Positions 48,628-59,800 of a stretch of DNA of 64,000 bases are shown one piece after another. The stretch lies in the NCBI RefSeq assembly GCF_000002235.5, contig NW_022145613.1:10168429-10232428 (forward strand). Reading direction: 5' to 3'. Source of the stretch: Strongylocentrotus purpuratus (Eukaryota; Echinodermata; Echinoidea; Camarodonta; Strongylocentrotidae). The number at the start of each line of letters is the position of its first letter. The first letter of the stretch is position 1. Made by a program: the position numbers and the translations under genes. The notes under the pieces were generated by a model. That model worked only from the letters and a program-made list of their open reading frames with translations. It made no database searches and was not told where the DNA came from.

Positions 48628-51600
48628 TCATTCAACATTTTCTACAGATGGAGGTGATCTATGTTTACTTTTATGTTTATGTTTACTATGATGACGATGT
48701 TTGTGACGGCGTGATTTGCCATCCCTGCTACGTGATGTGCTGCGACTTCGGTCATCGTCTCTTCTACTGCTTTGATCCCTGCTCCGTGATCGTCGACGTC
48801 GATGGTGATCCCTCGTATGATCTCTGGAGGAGCTAGCCTCTCTTGATCCGGAGTGGGTTCTGTAGGATGAAAACCAAAGAAAGCTGATACAGTCAAATCT
48901 GCTTAAGTGACCTCCTGTCTACAAAGACCGCCTGTCCACAAGGACCACATTTCTTGTTTCCCTTAAAAATGGTTTCTCATTGAAACATGTACTAAAGGAA
49001 CCTGTCTACAAAGACCACATGTCTACAAAGACCACTTTTTGTGTTTCCCTTGTATGGTCGCTATAGACAGGTTTGACTGGAATATGCATTCTGTTCATCC
49101 TGTATACAGGGTGGCCCAATAAAAATGGACTAGCATACTTCCAATATTAAACATGGGGTCAAATTCACTGAGTGATACCAGCTGAAAGTGAATTTTATCA
49201 AACAAAAAATGATGCCAAGATTGACAATTTTGGTGGAGGAGTTTTTGTGTAAGGGAGGCATTTCGTAACACACGGTAGTAGATCTAATTCATCCAGTATC
49301 AATGAATCTACATTTTAAGCAATTCATATAATTTCAGGTGTGTGTGTTCGACAAGTCATAAAAAAGACTGAAAAGAGAAAAAAAATTGTGGAAAGTTCTG
49401 TTGTCTTCAAATAGGACGTTTTTACAGCTCGCCCCAAATTTGGGACATTAAACCATTTGTGAAACTACACAATGATACAATACTTTCTGTAAGGAGCACT
49501 GCCAGTGGATGTGTTCACAATCGTTTCACAAAAATAGGTCTCGCATTAAAAAAATCAACTTATTTTGGTAAATGTGGTATCCTAATTCTAGACATAGATT
49601 CCTCATCTACTGTAACTGGTGAAATTTGTCCTGCATTACCGTATTACAAGTGAGTCTGTATGCTAGTCTGTTTTTATTAGGCCACCCTGTATAGGGTTTG
49701 TAACAATGTTAGCTATGAAAAGCCTGTTTTTATTTACCCCTCACCCCCCCCCCCCCTTTCCATCAAAGAAACAGACTGAGTGAAAAAATGGCTTTCTCAT
49801 TTTTTTTTTATCTCAGATAGACAAAAGAAGAGACAGTGACAGTTGGAAACATACCTACATACATAACACATACAAAAACAAAGAAAATGTAAAAGCCACA
49901 TACCTTTCATTTTTTCTGCTTTCCTCTTCTTCCTCTTTGACGGGCTTTGTGTCTCTTCTAAGAACTTCATATGAGATTCAATGATCTCTCTCATTACCTG
50001 GTGCAAAAAACAAGAGGTTTTGATTACTTCGATAATATCTACCGAGGCCATGGTTCCCAACATCATCATCACCATTATTTATCAAAGTCAGCATTTTACC
50101 TCTTGCGAGGGGTTACTGACTTTCGGGCCATGATGACACTCCCTCCCATCACTTCTTCTAGTCTTGAGCATCCTCCTCATTTAGACCAACCTTACGGCTT
50201 TCTTTCACCACCATACCTTTAGATGAAATCTTCGGTCTTCTTTTCCCTCTTATGCCATCCACTTCCAGATCCCATGCTCTTTTCACATGTTCATCATCTT
50301 CCCTTCTCAACACATGACCCATCCATTTCAATCCACTTCTCTTTACCAATTCCACCACAGTTTTCTTCCTGACCCACCTCTCCGTTCATGAGCTCACCCA
50401 TGCACTTTCTATTGGACAGTTTCACACCACACATCTTCCGTATCATGGCTCTTTCTGTTCTCCTTCAGATACCTTCTTCTACTGTCTTCACATTCCTAAT
50501 TTCTGAACCATGTACCATCACTGTTTTAACAAATAATGTCATGAAAACAAAATTCCATGACTTTTCCCTCATCTCTCCCTGACTTTTCCCTGACAGAGTT
50601 TAAAGTTATATCAGGATAATTATCAATATTATGTCGACCTATTTCCAACATGAAACATGATTACACTTTTCTTTCATGAGACAAAATATAAGATGCTTCC
50701 AGACAACTCTCTTTGGGAAGTCAATTATTCTTTAAAATCCCTGATTTTTAGGTAAACTCTAAGTTGGACTTAAACATTATGAAAAGCCATTTGTAGCCCT
50801 CAAATAAAATATATTCAAAAGCAAAAATACAAGCATTTTAGCCTTTTCATAAATTCCACATCAAGAACATGAAATCTCCTTGGTAATAGAAAATATGAAT
50901 GATTTGAAATAACATTTTATGCATTTTAAAACAACTTTTACAAAATATTTTTTCAAAGATACTAACGGCTTTCCATAATTTTTAAGTCCAACTTAGAGAT
51001 AAGTTCAACTTAGGATCTTTGTGAAACACCCCCTGGATAATGTAACTTACATCGGTCTTGGATCTTTTAGTGATGTGGACATTCTTGGCTCTGTAGCTCT
51101 GTCGACGTCGCCGGTAGTCTCTCATCTCGGCCAGGGCCTCGGCGTGAGTTTGGGTTGTCTCCTTCTTGTCGTCATTATCTATAGAAACGACAAATTCAAT
51201 GTACAGTCAAACCTGCTTTAAACCCGGTTCTCACTCACTTCCTAGACGGATCCAGGCTAGATCGATCTAGCCTGGATCCGTCTAACTGCGAGTGAGAACA
51301 GACAACCTACAATCGCGCTATACCATAACAACAAGAGCAGTCTAACTCGTGAGTGAGAACATGAACAAAGCGAACCTCTAGAGCGATCCACTGGATCAGT
51401 GTAGCCTAGATCGATCTAGGAAGTGAGTGTAAACGGGGTCTTAGAGACCACCTGTATAGAAAGAACCCCTCTCTACAAAGACCACATTTTTTTGCTTCCC
51501 TTGAAAATGGTTTCTTATTGAAACAAGTACGAAAGGAACCTGTATATAAAGACCGCCTGCCTATAATTCTATCATTCTTTCTTCCGACCCTCACTAGTCC

Positions 51601-54600
51601 CATCTCTGCCTGTTTATCGGTCCAAATGTATACCATAAGTATATGTCTGTCTGTCTTTTGTCTTTCTGGCTTTCTTTCATGACAATTCACACATAATATT
51701 CCAAGCCTTCCCTCTCTCCCTGTGCCCTCCCTTTTTTTTGAACAATCGTCATAGATATATTTCAGGTGTTAAAGGCAATACAAAGTTTTGGTATGGGGTC
51801 ATGAATTTGGTTCAAATGAACATATTGGAAGCATATGCGATCCTACAATATTCAGTGATCATTTTCGCGCTTGAAATCGAGTCTGGTGTGGAAGTGTGGA
51901 ATTGTAAATAATAAACTCTTTATTTATTACCTTTAATATATTGACTTCAATTCAATTGCCAATGGGCTTGAATTCTTTTCCATCACTCATATTCTTATAC
52001 TGGATTTGAAACCTACAGCATGGCAAGGGTAAGAGAAAAATAATAGCAATCAAGACATACCTTTCTTTTCAGGGTCAAAGGTGAGTTCAAGGTCAAGTTT
52101 GTCTGCCTGGCTTTGACCTTCACTCTTCTCTCTGACCTTCTCATAGATGGCTAGCCTCTGGTCAGGGCTGAACTCTGCGTCAAGACGGTCCATGGTCCGG
52201 GGAAACGTCTTGGTGGACGGGCCTACAAGAGGAATGAAAAGATACATGTATATCACACATCATAAAGTGCTTGCGTTGTGTGGAAGATACAGGGCACAGA
52301 TTATTTTTTGTTTCCAGTCATGAGCCATTTCTATTGGTAATTTTCTTTTTTACTAGGCAGACTTGTTTTCTCATAAAGCAGTAAAAATGCATGGCTGGTG
52401 AGGATAAGAAAAACTATTCTAAAAAAAGGTACAGAAACGTGAGGGACACTATTTTATTCCACAGCATAGTATTCTCTTTGTTAAATTTACCTCATCATAC
52501 GAGAACAAGGCTATAATGCTTTATTTTCACTAGACAGCAGCTGTTGAGATATATTTGTACTTCTTAATGATATGTATGATAGATTCAGGAGTAAATGTAT
52601 GGATCTTTGTTTTATGACCATTTGGGTAGCTAATTCACTTGAAAATGCATGCGGGTATCCATATCACAATGGTTTACAATGGTCTACAATGTTTGTTTTT
52701 TACTTCAATGAGTTACTGGTATCTAATCTTTCTCTATGACATTAATTAAGGTTTATCATCAAATTTGATACGATGGAAGACTTTGTTGATGCAAATAGAA
52801 AACTAGAACCATAATATACAATTACATGCACATATAGTCAAGAATTTTTTTACAAACATATTTATATCCAACCTATTGCATAAACTTATTCAATATCTTC
52901 TATGAATATTTAAAAACTTCAATTTCTCGTGATTTACAAATACATTTTGTATATGCCAACAGAGTAACCTTCACCGTTCTAAAGTATTCTTGTTGGTATT
53001 TAAACCAATGGCACTACAAACATTCTAGAGAGAAGATGGATAGCCCCTCCCCCCCCCCCCCCCCCCCCCCAGCCACAACCACTCCCCCCCCCCCCCCCTT
53101 TACCAACTACACGGTACTGAGGTATCAAAATATGAAGAAGAAATTTCAGTTTTCTGTTCATTTTCACTGTTCTCTCTGATATGTAAGACTAAAAGCTGCT
53201 GTATGTCATAATAAACTATATCATTATTTAGATGACAGACACTGAGCATTCAAATTCACTTGAAAGGATATGAGTTTAAGGATATAAGCAGTTGCTAACA
53301 GTGTGAATATCAGCCGCAGATCCACAGCATTGTACTAGTGTGAGTAAATTGAAGCCATGTAAGTCAAGTTGAATAGAAGACTTGTATTATCCAGCTGTAA
53401 TCAAAACAGTTATTTTGTTACATAGTCGTATCTACACACAGTATGCTTCGACCCATATATCAGTCTACATAAATAGCCTAATAAAGTCTGATAAATTATT
53501 AGTAATTTTACCCAGAGCAGGCCTAAAGATGTCGGTCTTCTGGGTAGCGTTTCTCGAAACCGTCATAACTACAAGTTCACCGACATCCCATTGAAACGCG
53601 TGTTAAACTTAATACAGGCGTGTCAATGGGATGTCGGTGAACTTGTACTTATGACGGTTTCGAGAAACGCTGCCCTGGTTGCTAACAAGCATATATGCTT
53701 TCTTAGCAGTCAGGTAAAGTAACCACCACTAAAGGCACGTTCAGATAGGACGTGGTAACCAGCAACAAAAAGCAGCCACGTTTCTGTTCTGTGTAAATTA
53801 ATGGCAACTGCGCGCAACAAAGATTCTGCATGTATTCAAAGAGCTCTGTGTTATAAACTTTCTGTCATCATTTTTTTAAATGCCACGGTATTGCCACGTT
53901 ATATCTGAGTGAGGCCTTACTATTCATTTCATTAAACTATGTTTGTTTTTTTATGTCGATATCATTCACTTACAAACCCATCTATATCGCAGTCATTAAC
54001 AATGATATGATATAATTTCACTGAAATCAAGAAAGCTACACAATACCTGCATGCACCCCATAACAGGAGCACCTTTGCCTTCCCCCTTCCCCAGGCTAAG
54101 CCCATGTGCAACATAACATTTTCTTTTGACTAACAACTGTAAAATGTAATTTGATATAAACAAGGATGACAGTATCCCTTCTCCTATAATACATATATGT
54201 GATCATCATACTGGCAACTTCTATGTAAAAGAGGGTACAACGCCAAGTTGGTTTGTCAATGTAATTCTTACCTACAAATCTGGACGTGATTTCCCTCTGA
54301 CAGTCTGCATCTAAAGAAAAATAGAAAGAGAGAGGAAATAAGAATAAGAATAACTGTGACAAAAACCAAAACTTGTGGAACGCGCAAGGTTCATTGATGT
54401 TGTAGTCCGAACAAATTATTGAGTCACTTCTCCTTCTTCTTCTCCCCTACCCCCCCCCTCCCCCTCTCCCCTCTCCTCCCTCCCCTCCCTCCCCTCCCCA
54501 ACTGAATTAAACATACTATGATGGTTGATAATACTTACCAAGCTCAACTGCATGCACATCTTTTTTATTTTCATAGAAGAACCTGTTGGCCTCCAAAGAT

Positions 54601-56104
54601 GCTGCTTCCTCCTACAAAGGAAAACAAGATAAATGTAAAATATGATTTAATACATATAACAAGCATACAAACCAACAAGCGACTGGCCAGGAAAGGTATA
54701 TTGATGTACTACATAAAGCATAAATCTTCCATGAATGGGCGATTGGGTGCAATGTGTCTAGGATGACTATGACATGTTTCCATAAATGTGATCTACATGT
54801 ATGTATTAAATATCTCTTTAGTCTTGATATGACTATGGCTATTGAATGGTTGTGATTCCAGACATAACCATCATTCAATTCTATTTATAAACATTTCAAA
54901 TCCATTCAATTACAAGGTCATATCTAGCAATAAAATCCTTTGTAAAATTATATACAAATATACAAATATACAAACTATTGGAAGATGTAAATCAAGGTTG
55001 GGCTTGAAAAAAAAAAAAACTTTATCAAGGTACAAACCTTTAAAGAACAATTGAATAACATATTCATAAACACACAATATCAAAACAATCTACTACAGGA
55101 CAGTCTTCTTAAATATATATTGAGATGACATTAATCAAGAATGTTACCTGTTCTTCCCTGGTGTATCCATCCCGGGCCCACTTGCATCTATCAATGTGAC
55201 ACTGAAGAGATGATTCTACCACTCTATGCTGGGGGTTGATTGGACATGTCACTAGAGCTTCCTTGCTCTTTGGAAAGTGAGAGAGTGGAAAGAATAAATT
55301 GATGATTGATTGGAAGTCAATAGTCATGATATTGATTGAGAACAAGAAAGGTATTATATCTATATTTAAATGACACAAGTTAAATGTCCTTCTGGGTCCG
55401 AACACAAAAATAAACATACAATGAATCACTATTAAAGTGGATCCAGAATGCAGTACAAAGGGCACATGTGCATTCGGGTGCTAAACGTTAAAGATGATCT
55501 CCTGGGAATTAGAGGGTGTAAATGCTGCAGATATTAGCTCATCTTCCTGATTCAGCAACTGATGTGAAAACTTCAACTGATTTATACATTTTATAGAATT
55601 GTACAGGTTGGAAAATTATTCTTGATTTAAAGATGCCTTTTTGCTCCCATGGAATACAGATTATAAGGTAAATAATTGCCTCTAAAAGGATTGCAATGGA
55701 TCATAAGACAGTCATCATTCCCAGAGTTAGAATATTAAAGCAGGACTAAACTACTTGTAGCTACTTGCACCTCTATATATCTGACAATGCCTAAGCGGTA
55801 CCCATTGATCCCCCATGGTCCCCTTTTTCTTATGTTAATTGAGAGCTGATTTAATGAGATAACCACCTGTCCATGACCATGCAGGGAGATCTACCCCCCC
55901 CCCCCCCCCCGGCCAAACTAGTGCAGATATGCTTTAAATATCTTCTTATGTTCTACATACCTGAAGATCTTCAAAGCTCCATCCAATTTCTTTCAAGATT
56001 CCATCAAGGTTCTTGCTCGCTGAATCAATGACATCAGAAAATTCCTGCAGGGTTGCTTGCCGCTGGTCTACAACACTTTCACTCAAAATTGCATTTGTCT
56101 CCAT
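48628..56104 (-). CDS. SNRNP48: U11/U12 small nuclear ribonucleoprotein 48 kDa protein
   Basis: Component of the U11/U12 di-snRNP of the minor (U12-type) spliceosome, nuclear. In the human complex the CHHC finger contacts the 5' splice site region. Minus-strand exons: 56104-55961, 55267-55148, 54611-54539, 54310-54272, 52222-52061, 51178-51051, 49997-49904 and a last exon ending at stop 48630-48628. Phases are 0, 0, 1, 1, 1, 0, 1. Exon 2 carries the CHHC finger: TCPINPQHRVVESSLQCHID, then RCKWARDGYTREEQ. Exon 6 carries the family signature RDYRRRRQSYRAKNVHITKR. Exon 7 continues VMREIIESHMKFL. The last exon encodes an RS/RH/KH-rich tail (RDHHRRRRSRSRDQ, KHRHHSKHKHKSKHRSPPS). Length is about 323 aa against 339 in human. 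The acceptor of the last exon is uncertain (see findings). It converges with TPD52. Confidence 0.9.
48889..49085. repeat. Dispersed repeat with AAAGACCACCTGT motifs, copy 2
   Basis: CAGTCAAATCTGCTTAAGTG, TCTACAAAGACC, ACTAAAGGAACCTGT and repeated TCTACAAAGACCAC match the copies at 29100 and 51202. It sits about 30 bp upstream (minus-strand sense) of the last SNRNP48 exon. Confidence 0.6.
49107..49689. mobile_element. Tc1/mariner-type non-autonomous element
   Basis: Inverted ends of about 31 bp begin CAGGGTGGCCCAATAAAAAT and, at the other end inverted, CAGGGTGGCCTAATAAAAAC. Both continue into GACTAGCATA, and both are flanked by TA. The TA duplication and CAGGGTG-type end fit the Tc1/mariner superfamily. 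The 583-bp interior has no transposase motif. It lies in SNRNP48 intron 7. Confidence 0.7.
50110..50540 (-). mobile_element. Decayed LINE fragment (ORF2 C-terminus)
   Basis: The minus strand encodes, with stops and frame changes, GSEIRNVKTVEEGI, RAMIRKMCGVKLSNRK and LKWMGHVLRREDDEHVKRAW. These are the conserved pieces at the C-terminal end of many animal non-LTR reverse transcriptases (GSExW..RRMCG..KWxGHVxR). It is 5'-truncated, old, and unlike the LINE at 56252. It lies in SNRNP48 intron 6. Confidence 0.65.
50755..51034. mobile_element. Hairpin element ending in GTGAAACACCCCCTGG
   Basis: Arms CTCTAAGTTGGACTTAAACA and its inverted copy near 50980 (TTTTTAAGTCCAACTTAGAG) flank a noncoding centre. 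The right edge TCTTTGTGAAACACCCCC resembles the ends at 36940 and 6207. The segment TTTAAGTTGGACTTAG near 6240 is a related half copy. Confidence 0.6.
51221..51440. mobile_element. PIF/Harbinger-like MITE nested in another repeat
   Basis: The ends AACCCGGTTCTCACTCACTT and, inverted, GACCCCGTTTACACTCACTT continue into CCTAGA. They are flanked by TTA on both sides (51218-51220, 51441-51443). A 3-bp duplication of this kind fits PIF/Harbinger. It splits a copy of the AAAGACCACCTGT repeat (51202-51220 and 51444-51560) and contains a perfect 42-bp palindrome at 51243-51284. Confidence 0.65.
51769..51936 (+). mobile_element. TTAA-flanked MITE (AGGTAATAC family), internally deleted copy
   Basis: Begins TTAAAGGCAATACAAAG and ends TATTACCTTTAA. 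The first about 110 bp follow the copy at 47752, then the sequence jumps to the far end. It is 168 bp long against 495 bp, so about two thirds of the interior is missing. Confidence 0.8.
53541..53678. mobile_element. Hairpin MITE with GCGTTTCTCGAAACCG ends, copy 1
   Basis: The left arm GTTTCTCGAAACCGTCATAA, then TTCACCGACATCCCATTGA, returns on the right as TCAATGGGATGTCGGTGAA and ATGACGGTTTCGAGAAACG. Arms of about 55 bp are nearly perfect. It closely resembles 62231-62369. Confidence 0.85.
53730..53919. mobile_element. TIR repeat, AAAGGCTCGTTC family, copy 3 (inverted core)
   Basis: Begins AAAGGCACGTTCAGATAGG and ends TATATCTGAGTGAGGCCTT. The core AATGGCAACTGCGCGCAAC is the inverse of the copies at 43520 and 47154. 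Confidence 0.65.
54312..55960 (-). other. SNRNP48: SNRNP48 introns 1-3
   Basis: Intronic sequence around exons 55267-55148 and 54611-54539. It includes a C/T-rich tract (54440-54500) and a poly(C) run (55894-55910). No mobile element is recognisable. Confidence 0.4.
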
Positions 56105-56873
56105 GGCAACATTGTCCCTTTAAAAATAAAAGAAGTAAAAATAATGAATCAAAATGTATAGTCACTTGCATGTTTTCTCTTAATCTTATAAGAAAGATAA
56201 AAGGACCCCAAAAATGTGGGAGAAAAAGAAGGGATAAAGGTAGAAATACATGTTTGAGTTTTGAGTTTGAGTTTATTGATTTCACATTTCACATGCAGAA
56301 ATAATACAGATAACAAAATATACATAAAAGACATATTGTTTCATAATATAACAAAATGATTATATTAATTGACAAGGTAATCATCACATTTGTTTGACAA
56401 CTAATATCATTTAAAGGAAACCCAGATAAAAGTAGAAACTGTGAAATGTGCAGGAACCTATAGAAAAGCAGAGCTTGTAAAGAATAGGTTCCTGGGCGAC
56501 TTGAAAAATAACAGGGACAGAAAATGTTTACAGTAGAGAGAGGTACACAATTAAAATTAAGACGGTAGTAGTTTGACAAATAGTTGTTTGCGAGTTCAAT
56601 ACAATACAATACAGAAAAAAGAAAGAAAAAGAAATACATTAAACCGAAGAGTAGTAACGAGCCAATAAATAGCAGAGTATGCACCATACATGTTTGCACC
56701 ACCTGAACGTTTACAAAAACCGAACAATAGAAATCATGAATTATTTATTCCTTTCCTGTTAAAATCCACTTAAATGTCACATAGGCAAAAGAAGGCCTAA
56801 AATTGCAAATGAATTGTAAAATGAATTGTAAAATGGTACACGTTATAAAAAAAGAACATTATACATGAAATGT

Positions 56874-59800
56874 CTAATCATCATTATTATTGTAGGCATT
56901 CAACAAATGTAACTTGAGTTTATATTTAAATTGATGAATAGAAGAAGAGTGAAGTAAATCAGGATGAAGATTGTTCCAAAAAGACGGACCAGTATATACA
57001 ATTGTTTTTTGAGAAAATGAAGTGCGTAAACGGGGGATGTGAAAATCATTCCTTTTCCTGGTAGGGTATGAATGAATATCCAAGTTCTTAGTGAAAAGAG
57101 AAGCAATAGAATCAGGCAAATCATTTGTTGTAAGTTGATACATGAAAATACCCAAATTATAGAGAAATATATCAGACACATGTAAAAGGTTATTGTTGAA
57201 AAATAAGATGTTTGAATGTGACCGGAAACCAACATTGTGAATTATTCTCAGGGCTCTTTTTTGAATGACCAATAAACTATGCAGTTGAGTCTTGGAGCAG
57301 TTGCCCCATGCTAAAATACCGTAATTTAAATAAGGGAAAATTAAGGTGGAGTATAGATTCAACAGGACATCAAGAGGAAAAAAGTGTTTAAGTCTGTTGA
57401 TGACGCCGGTATTTCGTGATAAAAGTTTACATAAATTTCCAACGTGCATTTTCCAATTAAGTTTACAGTCTATAACAAGACCAAGAAATTTTGTGTGTTC
57501 AACAAATAAAATGTTTATGTCATTAATGGAAATGTTACCAGGTAGTGATGTTATGGAGTTACTGAAAAGCATATAGTTCGTTTTAGTCACATTAAGAGAT
57601 AATTTATTGGCATTAATCCACTCCAAAACAGATAGTAATTCATTGTTTACAACGTCAGCCATAATATTGGGATTTGGATGAGTAAAGAAAATATTGGAAT
57701 CATCGGCAAAAAGTATGAATGACAAAATGGGGGAGGAAGTTTGGAAATCATTAATGTAAAGTAGAAACAAGAGCGGACCCAGGAGAGATCCTTGCGGGAC
57801 ACCACAAGTGATATGTCGTAGACATGAGTCATGATCATTTAAATTAACATATTGCATTCTGTCTGTGAGGTAATTCCTGAACCACTCCAAGGCCTTCCCT
57901 CTGATCCCATAATGGGATAGTTTATATAAGAGAATATCATGGTTAACTGTGTCGAAGGCCTTGGAGAAGTCCAGGAAAATGCCAATAGTATGGGACATAT
58001 TATCAATAGCACATGCAATCTTATTAATGAACATGAGTAATGCATGAGTTGTGGAGTGTTTACGTCGGAAACCATATTGAGATGACGATAATATATTAAA
58101 TTTAGATATGAATTTAAAGGTACGAGTATAAATAAGCTTTTCTAACATTTTTGAAAACGACGAAAGCAAGGAAATTGGGCGATAATTACCCAAGTCATCT
58201 TTACTACCAGATTTAAATATAGGAACCACCTTAGCAATTTTCATTTTTTGAGGTACAATACCATTTAGTAAAGATAAATTTAAAATATGAGCAAGAGGAT
58301 GGGCAATCACACCGATTACCTTTTTTAAAAGAAAATTAGTTATGCCATCAGCACCTGCACTTTTTTTATTCTTAAAACTATTGACAATACTAATTAATTC
58401 AGAACAGTCTGTTGGAGTTAAAAAGAATGAACTTTGGTTGGAATTTGTGAGAAAAGAATGAAAGGGTTTACCAGATGTGGGTATTTTCTCAGCTAGCTTT
58501 GGCCCTATTTGAACAAAAAAAGAATTAAAAGATTCAGCTAAATCACGAGAGTCTTGAATCTTCACACCATCATCAATCACACTCTCAATGTGTATAGACT
58601 TAGTTTTACTTTTCAGGACATTATTAATAATCTTCCACGTATTTTTAGCATCATTTTTATATAAATTGAATTGTGAAGAATAATAATCTTTTTTAGCCTG
58701 TCTCAATAAAGATGTAAGAATATTACGATATCTATTGTATTTCAATTTAGAGCCCTCAGTTTCTTTTACTTTATATTTATAGAACAATTTGTTTTTACGG
58801 TTAATGCACTTCAAAAGAGATTTAGTGACCCAGGGCAGTCTGGGCACTTTTTTGTAATTAGAACGCAATGGAATACATATCGGAATATACAGGTTGTATA
58901 AATCATCGAAAATTTCAAGGAACCTATTATAACAATCGTTTACATTTTGACAATTATATAATTCAGACCAATCAGTAGAGATAAGACTTTGTCGAAATCG
59001 TTCGATGTTCACATGGGACAAATTACGAAAACCCGACACCTGCTTACTGGAATTACACTGTGAATGAAAATTGGGAATGAAAGCAAACACTGGGAAGTGA
59101 TCACTCAAGTCGGAAAGTACTATACCAGATTCAATATAAGAAGATACATTTGTAAAAATATTATCGATCAAAGTGTGACTGCTATTTGATATTCTTGTTG
59201 GTTTGGTGATTTGGGGAAGAAAAGAATGGGATAAAAGCAAATTTAAGAAATCCAAATACTGAGAATTTGAGTCACACGATAACAAGTTGGCATTAAAGTC
59301 GCCCATTATAAAGCACATCTTGTTGGCAATATGAGGTGATGATAAAATAGTCTGAACAATTACAAGAAATTCAATGAAATTACTTTGAGGTGGCCTGTAG
59401 ATTTCACCAATAACGATATGTTTTTTACCAGGAACTTCGATCTCTATAAATATGCTTTCAAATATATCAGACATGATGGTTAAGTCATTAAGTATTTTGG
59501 ATGCATAATCATTTGAAATATACAAGCCAACTCCGCCGCCAGTTTTGTTTTTCCTGTTATTAGTGACAAGAGTGTAGCCATCAATAAAAAATAGTGAGGA
59601 GTTAGATTTAATCCAGGTTTCACAAATACCAATGAATGAACAATCATATTTAATTTTGTCCAGGAGTAGTTGAAACTGGTCAAAAATTTTACCGAGACTT
59701 CTGACATTGCATTGTAGAAAAGATAGTTTATTGACAGCCTTTGAAAAATGATCAATGAACTGAGATTCTGTAAAATAGCGTGAATGTTTGCTGCCTGACA

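Larger units (their letters stand above)
52223..54271 (-). other. SNRNP48: SNRNP48 intron 4
   Basis: It contains a poly(C) block (53047-53100) and two hairpin/TIR elements (53541, 53730). Otherwise it is AT-rich noncoding sequence. Confidence 0.5.

Noticed and set aside
48628-56104. U12-type introns in SNRNP48 (possible autoregulation)
   Set aside because: All donors I resolved are U2-like (GTAAGT, GTATGT, GTAACA); no ATATCC/GTATCC donor with a TCCTTAAC branch site was seen.
56289-56702. 137-aa minus-strand ORF downstream of LINE ORF2
   Set aside because: It lies in the LINE 3' UTR, is hydrophobic low-complexity, and matches no LINE domain.
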